From Candidatus Manganitrophaceae bacterium (GTDB taxonomy: Bacteria; Nitrospirota; Nitrospiria; SBBL01; Manganitrophaceae), in contig JACQEZ010000011.1 of NCBI GenBank assembly GCA_016200325.1, positions 372,001 to 436,000 of the forward strand: DNA of 64,000 bases, read 5' to 3'. The number at the start of each line of letters is the position of its first letter. The first letter of the stretch is position 1. A program made the translations under genes and the position numbers. This document shows positions 57,435 through 64,000 of the stretch, piece after piece. The notes under the pieces are model-generated. The model did not search any database, was not told the DNA's origin, and saw nothing but the letters and a program-made list of their open reading frames with translations.

Positions 57435-58079
57435 ATGTTAAGCCGGTCCCTTTTGTTACTGATCGTATTCTTCTGTCTCAATTCAAATTCTATCGATGCG
57501 AAAGAGTCGTATTGGGAGGAGCATCATATCACATTATCGGACCTCACGGAGGAGCAACAGCAGACGCTGGAGTTAACTATTAATCAATTAAAAACATTAG
57601 AGTCGTCCGAGTTGAAGATTGATAAAAAGGTCTATCGGCGGCTGAGTCGTTTCAAGGAATTATTTGGGATCTCCTTTCACGGCAGAGAAATCGCAGAGTG
57701 GTTATTGACCCGAATGCGAAAAGTTTCGTATGGCAATAGCTGGACCGTCGCCGTGAACCAGAGAGGGGGAGATTTCATGGTTGGTGATATCTTCTTTACG
57801 AAGCTCGGCACATTGGAGCGGCTCTATCTTCTAATCCATGAGGCGCGGCATTCCGATGGAAAGGGATATCCGCATGTCAAATGTCCGAAGGGGTTTAGGA
57901 CGATTTCAGCGACGCAGCCGGATCTCGATTTGGAAGAAGAGCCTGCCTGCGACGACGGTCCGGAGGGGGCCTATAGTTTCCAAGCGGCATTTTTATTCGA
58001 ACTTTTTGCCTATGGAATTTTTGACCAGAAGGAAGTAGGACTTCTCTATAACAGCTCTATTTCAAGAGTTCTCCGATAA
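57435..58079 (+). CDS. Exported HExxH (zincin-like) protein of the DUF4105/DUF3015 locus
   Basis: 214 residues; signal peptide to about residue 22 (NSNSIDA). The key motif is RLYLLIHEARHSDGKGYPHV, a complete HExxH (residues 135-139) preceded by hydrophobic residues, as in zinc metallopeptidases. A following acidic region with Cys150 and Cys172 (HVKCPKG, EEPACDDGPEGAYSFQAAFL) may give the third ligand. No family is recognised. It starts 47 bp after DUF4105 B and is the last gene of the run. Confidence 0.75.
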   Translation: MLSRSLLLLIVFFCLNSNSIDAKESYWEEHHITLSDLTEEQQQTLELTINQLKTLESSELKIDKKVYRRLSRFKELFGISFHGREIAEWLLTRMRKVSYGNSWTVAVNQRGGDFMVGDIFFTKLGTLERLYLLIHEARHSDGKGYPHVKCPKGFRTISATQPDLDLEEEPACDDGPEGAYSFQAAFLFELFAYGIFDQKEVGLLYNSSISRVLR

Positions 58080-58094
58080 GTAATCTCTCCTCAG

Positions 58095-58796
58095 CTATCC
58101 TCTTTTCAGCACCGAATAAGCCGGTGGGTGGACGCCGTTTCCGTTTACATTCCCATTGCCGTTTCCGTTTCCGTTGACGCTCTTCCGGTTGGTGCACTGA
58201 ACCACCTTCCAGTAGTTCAGCGGTTTGACACTTCTTTTTTTGTCCACTGCCAGAGGCTTCCCATTCAACAGGGTGGTGAGGTCCAGATCGGCCTGAAAAC
58301 CGAGTTTTTTCGTCAGGGGGGAAATCACCTTTTCGCAGGTGGAGATGAACGGATTTCCGTTCTTAAAGTGGTTGAGGAGAACGATCTTTCCGCCCGCTTT
58401 GCAGACGCGGATCATCTCGGAGATGACCTGGTGCGGATCGGGGACCGCCGTGATTACATAGGCGGCGAAGACGGCGTCGAACGAATTGTCCGGAAAGGAC
58501 ATCTTCATCGCGTCCATTTTCAGCAGTTGAATGTGGTTCAGCTGGTATTGGCGCACGCGCTGGCGCCCTTTCTCCAGCATCGGCTCGCAGAAGTCGATCC
58601 CGGTGACCCTGCAGTTCCTCGGATAAAAAGGAAGGGAGAGTCCGGTCCCGACGCCGACTTCCAGAATGGCATCGCTTCCCCGGATATTTAAAAGCTGAAT
58701 GGCGTCCGCACGCGATTGGTGAAACCATTTTCCAAAGACAAGATCATAGAAGCCGGAAAAGACAGTATAAGCCCGCTCGATACTTTTCGCATCCAT
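58095..58796 (-). CDS. Class I SAM-dependent methyltransferase (PmtA/UbiE-like) with Asn-Gly repeat tail
   Basis: 233 residues. Motif I is DAILEVGVGTGLSLPFYPRN, followed by VTGIDFCEPMLEKG and the FDAVFAAYVITAVPDPHQVI block. AYTVFSGFYDLVFGKWFHQS at the N-terminus matches phosphatidylethanolamine N-methyltransferase PmtA-like enzymes. The C-terminus is an unusual Asn-Gly tail (NGNGNGNGNVNGNG) before HPPAYSVLKRG. The lipid role is inference. Confidence 0.82.
   Translation of the reverse strand: MDAKSIERAYTVFSGFYDLVFGKWFHQSRADAIQLLNIRGSDAILEVGVGTGLSLPFYPRNCRVTGIDFCEPMLEKGRQRVRQYQLNHIQLLKMDAMKMSFPDNSFDAVFAAYVITAVPDPHQVISEMIRVCKAGGKIVLLNHFKNGNPFISTCEKVISPLTKKLGFQADLDLTTLLNGKPLAVDKKRSVKPLNYWKVVQCTNRKSVNGNGNGNGNVNGNGVHPPAYSVLKRG
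58135..58178. repeat. Hexanucleotide microsatellite inside the methyltransferase gene
   Basis: About seven imperfect copies of a 6-base unit (ccgttt on the plus strand) encode the Asn-Gly run. The unit is a multiple of three, so length changes would keep frame. Confidence 0.85.
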
Positions 58797-59008
58797 TTGA
58801 GAATTCTCCTAAGTGACATGTGGCACGACGAGTGATACCAGGATGGAGATTCGGGACGTCGGATGGATTCTAAGAAAAAAGTTCATAATAATCAAGCTAA
58901 TTGTAACTGATTCATTCCCCTGAAAGAAAGACGGTTGCGATGGGGTCTGATCCCGACGCTTGAACAACCCGGTAGAACTCCCCATATTTTCATTTCGAAT
59001 CATCCGTC

Positions 59009-59848
59009 TTAAGAGAAGAACGGGTTGTGCTGCCGCTCCTCTTCCACCGTGGTCGCCGGTCCATGGCCGGGAAAGAGGCGGGTCTCCTTCGGGAGCGAGA
59101 GAATCGCCTTCTGAACCGATTGAAGCAAGAGTGGATAGGTTCGGGGAGATTCTGCGCGGCCGAGCGATCCGGCAAAGAGGGCGTCGCCGACAAACGCAAT
59201 CGGTCCGTTTAGTCCTTCCCCCCCTTCGATGAAAAAGGTGGTTCCTCCCGGGGTATGCCCCGGGCTGCTTCGATGGCCGATCTGGAATCGGCCGACCGGG
59301 ATCTCCCTCTTCTCCTCCAGAAAGAGAACGCCTTTCGGCGGGCGTTTCCCCGCAGGAAATTCATCCGGATGAAGATAGATCGGCGCCCCCGTCGCTTCGT
59401 GGATGACATCGGCGCCGCCGATATGGTCGGCATGGGTATGCGTAATACAGAGGGCGACCAGGCGCACCCCTTCCCGCTCCAAAAGGGCAAGGAGCTGATC
59501 CGGGCTGTAGCCGGTGTCGAAAAGAGCGGCCTCACGCCGGACCGGATCGACAAAAAGATAACCGTTTACAGGATAATTACCGATCCGTCCGTCGATCCAT
59601 CGGATCATCGGGATCGGCGGCTGCGGCTGCGGCTCCCACTCGGACCGGGCGAGGACGCCGAGCTTTCGGGAATCGAGCGACAACGCGGAAGAGAGCTGCG
59701 CGACCTCCTCTTCCGTCGGCGAAGCCCCTCCTTCCAACGCAGTCAAGCGCTCCTCGGAAAGTGCCGCTTGCCGGGCCACGACTGCAAGAGACCTCTCCTT
59801 CCCAAAACGGGCTTTGCCGATAATGTCGGCGAAGGTATCTTCCAGCAT
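59009..59848 (-). CDS. Metallo-beta-lactamase-fold hydrolase with N-terminal XRE-like helix-turn-helix
   Basis: 279 residues from ATG 59848, which has GAGGAG upstream; the frame runs further back without support. Residues about 1-65 look like a Cro/C1-type helix-turn-helix (LAVVARQAALSEERLTALEG, then SPTEEEVAQLSSALSLDSRK). The MBL domain (about 80-279) has the zinc motif THTHADHIGG, then HRSSPGHTPGGTTFF, FVGDALFAGS and FPGHGPATTV. This is the glyoxalase II-like group. Fusion of a DNA-binding-type domain to it is unusual. Confidence 0.85.
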   Translation of the reverse strand: MLEDTFADIIGKARFGKERSLAVVARQAALSEERLTALEGGASPTEEEVAQLSSALSLDSRKLGVLARSEWEPQPQPPIPMIRWIDGRIGNYPVNGYLFVDPVRREAALFDTGYSPDQLLALLEREGVRLVALCITHTHADHIGGADVIHEATGAPIYLHPDEFPAGKRPPKGVLFLEEKREIPVGRFQIGHRSSPGHTPGGTTFFIEGGEGLNGPIAFVGDALFAGSLGRAESPRTYPLLLQSVQKAILSLPKETRLFPGHGPATTVEEERQHNPFFS

Positions 59849-60004
59849 CACTTCTCCTCGCCTTGAACATACAGGAGGTGGTCCGGTGGTGTCAATGATC
59901 CAAGCGAGCGGCGGTGAATTTCTTTTTCCGATTGAAATTTTCATTCATTTCGCATAGACTCTGGCGGTAACCCCTACTTCTCCTCAAACGCAGATTGAGG
60001 CGCC

Positions 60005-61231
60005 ATGCAGATTGTCAACAAGACATTGTCGATCGTCCTGGCCGGCGGGGTTGGCTCGCGTCTTCACCCACTTACCGCCGACCGGGCAAAACCGGCGGTT
60101 CCGTTCGGCGGAATCTACCGGATTATCGATTTTACCCTCTCAAATTGTCTTCACGCCGGCCTGCGCCGGATCTTGATCCTCACCCAGTACAAATCGCACT
60201 CGCTCCATAAGCATCTGCGGGACGGCTGGTCGATCTTTATTCCGGAGATCGGCGAGTTCATCACCGCCGTCCCGGCTCAGATGCGGATGGGAGAGGGATG
60301 GTATGCCGGAACGGCCGACGCGATCAATCAAAATCGCTTTTTATTGGAGCGAAGCGGCGCCGAATATGTCCTAGTACTCGCCGGCGATCATATTTATCGA
60401 ATGGATTACGCCTGGATGCTCGAAGAGCATGTGCGCCGTAAATTAGATGTGACCGTCGCCTGCATGCCGGTGCCGATCTCCGAAGCGCACGCGTTCGGAG
60501 TGATGGAGGTCGATGACGACCTGCGCATCCGGCATTTTGTCGAAAAATCGGCGGCCCCCCCCACCATGCCGGGCGATTCCCAGCGGGCGCTCGCTTCCAT
60601 GGGCGTTTACGTTTTTAGTCTCCCCGTTCTTCTCAAGGTCTTGGCCCAAGATAACGGAGATGTCTCCTCGGGCCATGACTTCGGAAAAAACATCCTGCCG
60701 CGGATCATCAATACGCTCACCGTCGGCGCCTACGGCTTCGGTGGCAAGGAGGGGCGGGTGACCCGCGACGGCTACTGGCGCGATGTCGGAACGCTCGATG
60801 CCTACTACCAGGCCAACATGGATCTGCTCGATCCGGTCCCCCCGATCGACCTTTATCAGCAAGACTGGGGGATTCGAACCTATCATGGTCAGTACCCCGC
60901 CGCCCGGATGGCCCCCGGTTCGTCCGGGGAGGTCGGCTCGGTTGTCAACACCATGCTCGGCGGCGGGGATGTCATCATCGGCGCCAAGGTGATCCACTCC
61001 ATCCTCTCGCCGAACGTCTGGGTGGAATCACGGACGATCATTGAGGATGCAATCCTCTTTGAAGGGGTCCATGTCGGAGAAGGGGCGCGGCTGAGGCGCT
61101 GTATCATCGACAAAGGGGTCCGGATTCCATCGGGAGAAACGATCGGCTGCGACCAGGATCGTGACCGCAGCCGAGGCTTCACCCTCTCGGAAGGGGGGAT
61201 CGTCGTGGTTCCAAAGGAATATCAATTCTAG
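60005..61231 (+). CDS. glgC: Glucose-1-phosphate adenylyltransferase (ADP-glucose pyrophosphorylase)
   Basis: 408 residues. The N-terminal motif is VLAGGVGSRLHPLTADRAKP, then the catalytic YAGTADAINQNRFLL and LAGDHIYRMDYAWML. The left-handed beta-helix C-terminal domain is complete. The FVEKSAAPP segment and RDVGTLDAYYQANMDL are also typical. It makes ADP-glucose for glycogen synthesis and is the allosteric control point. No other glycogen gene is next to it. Confidence 0.96.
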   Translation: MQIVNKTLSIVLAGGVGSRLHPLTADRAKPAVPFGGIYRIIDFTLSNCLHAGLRRILILTQYKSHSLHKHLRDGWSIFIPEIGEFITAVPAQMRMGEGWYAGTADAINQNRFLLERSGAEYVLVLAGDHIYRMDYAWMLEEHVRRKLDVTVACMPVPISEAHAFGVMEVDDDLRIRHFVEKSAAPPTMPGDSQRALASMGVYVFSLPVLLKVLAQDNGDVSSGHDFGKNILPRIINTLTVGAYGFGGKEGRVTRDGYWRDVGTLDAYYQANMDLLDPVPPIDLYQQDWGIRTYHGQYPAARMAPGSSGEVGSVVNTMLGGGDVIIGAKVIHSILSPNVWVESRTIIEDAILFEGVHVGEGARLRRCIIDKGVRIPSGETIGCDQDRDRSRGFTLSEGGIVVVPKEYQF

Positions 61232-61249
61232 AACGGTGAAAAAGAGGGA

Positions 61250-61290
61250 GCCGGGGAGAAATCACAGGTTCGATCCCGTGCCTCCCCGGC
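61250..61290. other. tRNA-like minihelix hairpin between glgC and the cyclophilin gene
   Basis: A 9-bp perfect stem (gccggggag with ctccccggc) closes on an inner CAC/GTG and GG/CC helix with a bulged A and a loop of TTCGATC, the tRNA T-loop sequence. So it mimics a tRNA acceptor plus T-arm, without D- or anticodon arms. It may be a relic of a tRNA gene, an attachment-site scar, or just a terminator for the converging genes; no T-run follows. Confidence 0.5.
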
Positions 61291-61298
61291 CGCTTTCA

Positions 61299-61901
61299 TT
61301 ATTTCGATCGGACGATCTGAATTTTCTTGATGACGACGTCGGTTTTGGGGCGGTCCCGCTCATCGCGCGCGGTGTTGGCGATCTTCTTGACCACATCCTG
61401 CCCTTCAATCACTTGGCCGAAGATCGTATGGCGGTTGTTGAGCCAATCGGTTGTCCCATCGGTAATGAAGAACTGACTTCCGTTGGTGCTCGGTCCGGAA
61501 TTCGCCATCGCCAGCCGGCCCGGCTGATCGAATTTTAAATTCGGCGAGAATTCGTCCTCAAATTTATAGCCGGGGCCGCCTGTTCCATTCCCCAGCGGAT
61601 CGCCTCCCTGGATCATGAAGCCGGGAATCACCCGATGGAAAACAAGGCCGTCATAGAGCGGCCGTTTGACCTTTTGCTTCGTCTTCGGATCGGTCCACTC
61701 TTTCGTCCCCTCGGCCAGCCCGACGAAATTGGCGACCGTCTTCGGCGCCTCCTTCTCGAAGAGCTGTATCGTCATCGTTCCTTGCGATGTCTCCACCACG
61801 GCATAAACGCCAGCAGGGAGCTTCTTCTCCTCGGCGGAAGCGGAGGGAATCAGGGAAAGACCGATAATGACAAAACCAAATGTCCAGAGAAGCAGCTGCA
61901 T
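61299..61901 (-). CDS. Secreted cyclophilin-type peptidyl-prolyl cis-trans isomerase
   Basis: 200 residues with a signal peptide ending PSASA. Cyclophilin motifs are [40 protein letters not shown] and the active-site Trp region [20 protein letters not shown]. It should fold periplasmic proteins. It converges on glgC across the hairpin at 61250. Confidence 0.93.
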   Translation of the reverse strand: MQLLLWTFGFVIIGLSLIPSASAEEKKLPAGVYAVVETSQGTMTIQLFEKEAPKTVANFVGLAEGTKEWTDPKTKQKVKRPLYDGLVFHRVIPGFMIQGGDPLGNGTGGPGYKFEDEFSPNLKFDQPGRLAMANSGPSTNGSQFFITDGTTDWLNNRHTIFGQVIEGQDVVKKIANTARDERDRPKTDVVIKKIQIVRSK

Positions 61902-62357
61902 TCAAACCTCCTTGTGTCAGCGTGAATAATCGGGTGATCTTAATATAACTCGGCGTCGTTGGCAAGCCGAGGGGAGTCAAGGGCAAGCCGAGAGAAATCA
62001 AGTCCGGCCCTGATGCCGAGCGCTCGATGTAGAGAGGGGCCCCTCGCCGCGGGCATTGCGTGTTCAATGAAGAACCCTAGGGAGAGGGCTGCTGCAAGAG
62101 ATCCAATGGGGCCGAGACTGGAAGATATAAGATGGCGACCGAAACGCGCAGATCTCGGTTTAGTTAAAGCCCAAAAAGATGAAAAAACATTGTAAAGATC
62201 AAATATACAGAAATGAGGCGGCGGGGGGCTACTCCGACTCAACGAATTTGACCGAGGGGCTAGTATTTTATGTGTGATATCAAGTAGAATAAAAAACACA
62301 TCAACGGATCTGTCGCGTATGAAACGATTATTGACGTTCACCTTGAAAGGAAGAAAA
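61902..62357. other. 456-bp region without a supported gene
   Basis: Several open frames cross it, but none has a good start and family motifs. A short direct repeat, ggcaagccgag, occurs twice (about 61962 and 61982). The last third is AT-rich and probably carries the promoter of the next gene. Confidence 0.4.
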
Positions 62358-62885
62358 ATGGAGAAAAAGGGGGCTGCTCCAAGCGATGTGAAGGTGGAAT
62401 TCCCTCTCAGCGCCGTCATTGATATGTATTCATTTTTTGAAGAGATCAAGGAAAAATGGGCCGGCGATCCGGAGCTTCACGAATCGATCAATAATTTCGA
62501 GTTGGAAATCAAAAAAGACGATTTTCATTATCGGATGGGACAGATTTCGATGAAAGATCTGCTCAGAGATTACAAAATGGATGATCTCTACCATCAGGCG
62601 AAAGCAGAGCTCTCGCTGAATGACGCATTCCGCCTCTTTACCTCTTTTCTCGAACTAGAGCAGCGGCTTCCTGCGAAGGTGACGAAAGACATCGACTATC
62701 AAAATAAGCGTGCCTGCTTTATGATGGCTCTGGAAGAGAACAAGCTGAGGGCGCGTGAGTGGAAAGAGATGCGCCCCTTTCCGCTGGTCCGGCTCAGCTT
62801 CGACATCGAGGGCGATACCCAGGCCGACGTCATCCCGATCCGCCCGCCGAACCAGAACCATAATACCAAAACGAAACGAAAATAA
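62358..62885 (+). CDS. Protein of unknown function, 175 residues
   Basis: The frame opens at 62274, but ATG 62358 has AAAGGAAG at the right distance and is preferred. The product is soluble, helical and charged: FPLSAVIDMYSFFEEIKEKW, FELEIKKDDFHYRMGQISMK, DLLRDYKMDDLYHQAKAEL and NDAFRLFTSFLELEQRLP. A small hydrophilic tail (IRPPNQNHNTKTKRK) ends it. No family recognised. Confidence 0.65.
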   Translation: MEKKGAAPSDVKVEFPLSAVIDMYSFFEEIKEKWAGDPELHESINNFELEIKKDDFHYRMGQISMKDLLRDYKMDDLYHQAKAELSLNDAFRLFTSFLELEQRLPAKVTKDIDYQNKRACFMMALEENKLRAREWKEMRPFPLVRLSFDIEGDTQADVIPIRPPNQNHNTKTKRK

Positions 62886-62924
62886 GCCCGCCGTACGGCT
62901 GTGTATTAAGAAAACCAGTGGCCA

Positions 62925-63617
62925 CTACTCCTGGCAGAACTTTTCGAGCTCCTTCGGCTCAATCTCTGTAAGGCTCATTACAATCCGATCCGCTTTTCCC
63001 TCCAGCTTCTCCCGGGAATAAGAGTTGGTGACCGCAAGGCATCGCATCCCGGCCAAGCGGGCCGCCGCCACCCCATGTAAGGAATCTTCGATCACCACAC
63101 ACTCGCTCGGTGCGATCGGCGGATTCGGCACCGGCGGCCGCTCATTCAGTTTTGCCAGGGCGGTGAGGAAGGCCTCCGGATGCGGCTTGCCGTTTTTGAC
63201 ATCCTGGGCGCTCACAATAACCGGAAAAGCCGACCGCATTCCGCCTTTATCAAGCGCAAATTTGATCTCGCCGCGAAACGCCCCGGAGGCGATCGCCAGC
63301 CGATAGGCCCCCTCCGCCTTCCTCACAAACTCCACCACCCCCGGATAGAGATAGAGCGCCTGCTGCGAGAGGGTCCGGTAGAGGGCCATCTTTCGGATGA
63401 TTAAACCTTTGAGGATTTTGTTGTCGATCGGACGTTGGTGCGCGGAGAAGGCGGTCTCAAAGCAGCCTTTGTCATCCATCGCGAGGTATTTTGAATAATA
63501 CTCTTCCTGGGAAAGGGAGATCCCCTCTTCCTGCAGGATCTGCTGGAGCGCTCTCATATGGTGCGGCTCGCTGTCGACGATCACCCCGTCGCAGTCAAAA
63601 ATAATCGCTTTCAACAT
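62925..63617 (-). CDS. HAD-superfamily phosphatase (beta-phosphoglucomutase-like)
   Basis: 230 residues. Motif I is FDCDGVIVDSEP; cap-domain text is HHMRALQQILQEEGISLSQE; motif III/IV read NGKPHPEAFLTALAKL and CVVIEDSLHGVAAARLAGMR. It belongs to the subfamily IA with a small helical cap: phosphoglycolate phosphatase / beta-phosphoglucomutase group. Substrate unknown. Confidence 0.9.
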   Translation of the reverse strand: MLKAIIFDCDGVIVDSEPHHMRALQQILQEEGISLSQEEYYSKYLAMDDKGCFETAFSAHQRPIDNKILKGLIIRKMALYRTLSQQALYLYPGVVEFVRKAEGAYRLAIASGAFRGEIKFALDKGGMRSAFPVIVSAQDVKNGKPHPEAFLTALAKLNERPPVPNPPIAPSECVVIEDSLHGVAAARLAGMRCLAVTNSYSREKLEGKADRIVMSLTEIEPKELEKFCQE

Positions 63618-63735
63618 AAGACTCCTTTAAAAAAGCCTAAGGATAAAGAAAGCGGCGGAGGAGATCAAGCTTTTTTAGGCGATTCCGATCCGTAGAGGAG
63701 AAGGGGTGCGAAGGGGATTGTTGCATTCGATCTTG

Positions 63736-64000
63736 CTAGGTCTCGGCGCGTCGGGTGAGCCTCTCCGCGGCCGGGGACGTCGTCGCCTGCCGGATCGCCT
63801 TGATCCGATCGAGAATGGGCGGGTGAGAGTCGTTGAGGATCACATGGAGCGGATGGGGGGTCAGGTTGGAGAGGTGATTGACCGCAAGCTTCTTTAACGC
63901 GCTGACCATCGCCTCCGGCTGCTCAAAGGTCTCGGCGGCAAACCGGTCGGCCTCATACTCATTTTTCCGGGAGAACGCCTGGACGAAGACCGAGAGGATC
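63736..64000 (-). CDS. M48-family peptidase, C-terminal fragment cut by window edge
   Basis: The minus strand from the right edge to TAG at 63738-63736 reads as 88 codons with FSRKNEYEADRFAAETFEQP, then ALKKLAVNHLSNLTPHPLHV and NDSHPPILDRIKAIRQ. The NEYEADRFA block holds the third zinc ligand (Glu) of Ste24/HtpX-type peptidases, and the HP and SHPP segments fit CAAX protease 1-like members. The HExxH is outside the window. Confidence 0.8.
   Translation of the reverse strand, partial: ILSVFVQAFSRKNEYEADRFAAETFEQPEAMVSALKKLAVNHLSNLTPHPLHVILNDSHPPILDRIKAIRQATTSPAAERLTRRAET

Noticed and set aside
61940-62449. 169-residue minus-strand frame upstream of the unknown protein
   Set aside because: No start signal and no recognisable domain; composition like chance text.

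Overview
The window is GC-rich bacterial chromosome that contains a replication-origin neighbourhood. The organism is an outer-membrane-bearing bacterium: there is an Slp lipoprotein, a small outer-membrane beta-barrel, and lipoprotein and Sec signal peptides. A lone NuoF-type subunit, a cytochrome bd-like membrane protein, an alpha-carbonic anhydrase and a split GlnE together suggest Nitrospirota (Nitrospira / Manganitrophus-like). That assignment is inference from gene content, not a phylogenetic result.

Layout. (a) 1-9.7 kb: a cut-off PQQ-dependent sugar dehydrogenase, two divergent half-GlnE proteins (one with added ACT domains), a 1232-residue exported Ig-repeat protein, a bactofilin and a small ORF. 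(b) 9.7-19.4 kb, all minus strand: mnmA, a second bactofilin, parB, parA, rsmG, mnmG, a perfect parS palindrome, mnmE, yidC, yidD, rnpA, and rpmH, which overlaps the 5' end of rnpA. (c) 19.36-19.73 kb: the AT-rich point where gene direction flips, the likely oriC. (d) 19.7-29.7 kb: dnaA, dnaN, gyrB, gyrA, a TPR protein, dciA (antisense), smpB and the tmRNA gene. Genes on both sides point away from the flip, as expected at an origin. (e) 30.2-35.6 kb: one operon-like run with a ChaN/PDZ lipoprotein, a SAM methyltransferase, a degenerate archease, RtcB RNA ligase, a COG0523 metal-handling GTPase and a second, canonical archease. (f) 35.6-50.5 kb: ordinary metabolic and envelope genes (acsA, glpD, cbiC, alpha-carbonic anhydrase, lone NuoF, kelch protein, bd-like oxidase subunit). 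(g) 50.6-58.1 kb: an AT-richer secreted locus with two 640-residue DUF4105-type proteins, three DUF3015-type small exported proteins and an exported HExxH protein, arranged around a divergent promoter region. (h) 58.1-64 kb: a methyltransferase, an HTH-metallo-beta-lactamase fusion, glgC, a tRNA-like hairpin, a cyclophilin, an unknown protein, a HAD phosphatase and the C-terminus of an M48 peptidase.

How the genes work together. The central block is the chromosome replication, segregation and tRNA-modification core: DnaA, DnaN, gyrase and DciA for replication; ParA, ParB, parS and perhaps the bactofilin for segregation; MnmA, MnmE and MnmG for wobble U34. SmpB and tmRNA form the ribosome-rescue pair. 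The RtcB run looks like an RNA ligation/repair unit with its own activator, a paralog of that activator and a possible metal-delivery GTPase. The DUF4105/DUF3015/HExxH locus is the best candidate for an undescribed envelope system: its products carry export signals, two look like hydrolase-plus-outer-membrane-barrel proteins, one looks like a zinc metalloprotein, and the small DUF3015 proteins could be partners or substrates.

Limits: family names come from motifs read by eye; no database search or structure prediction was possible.
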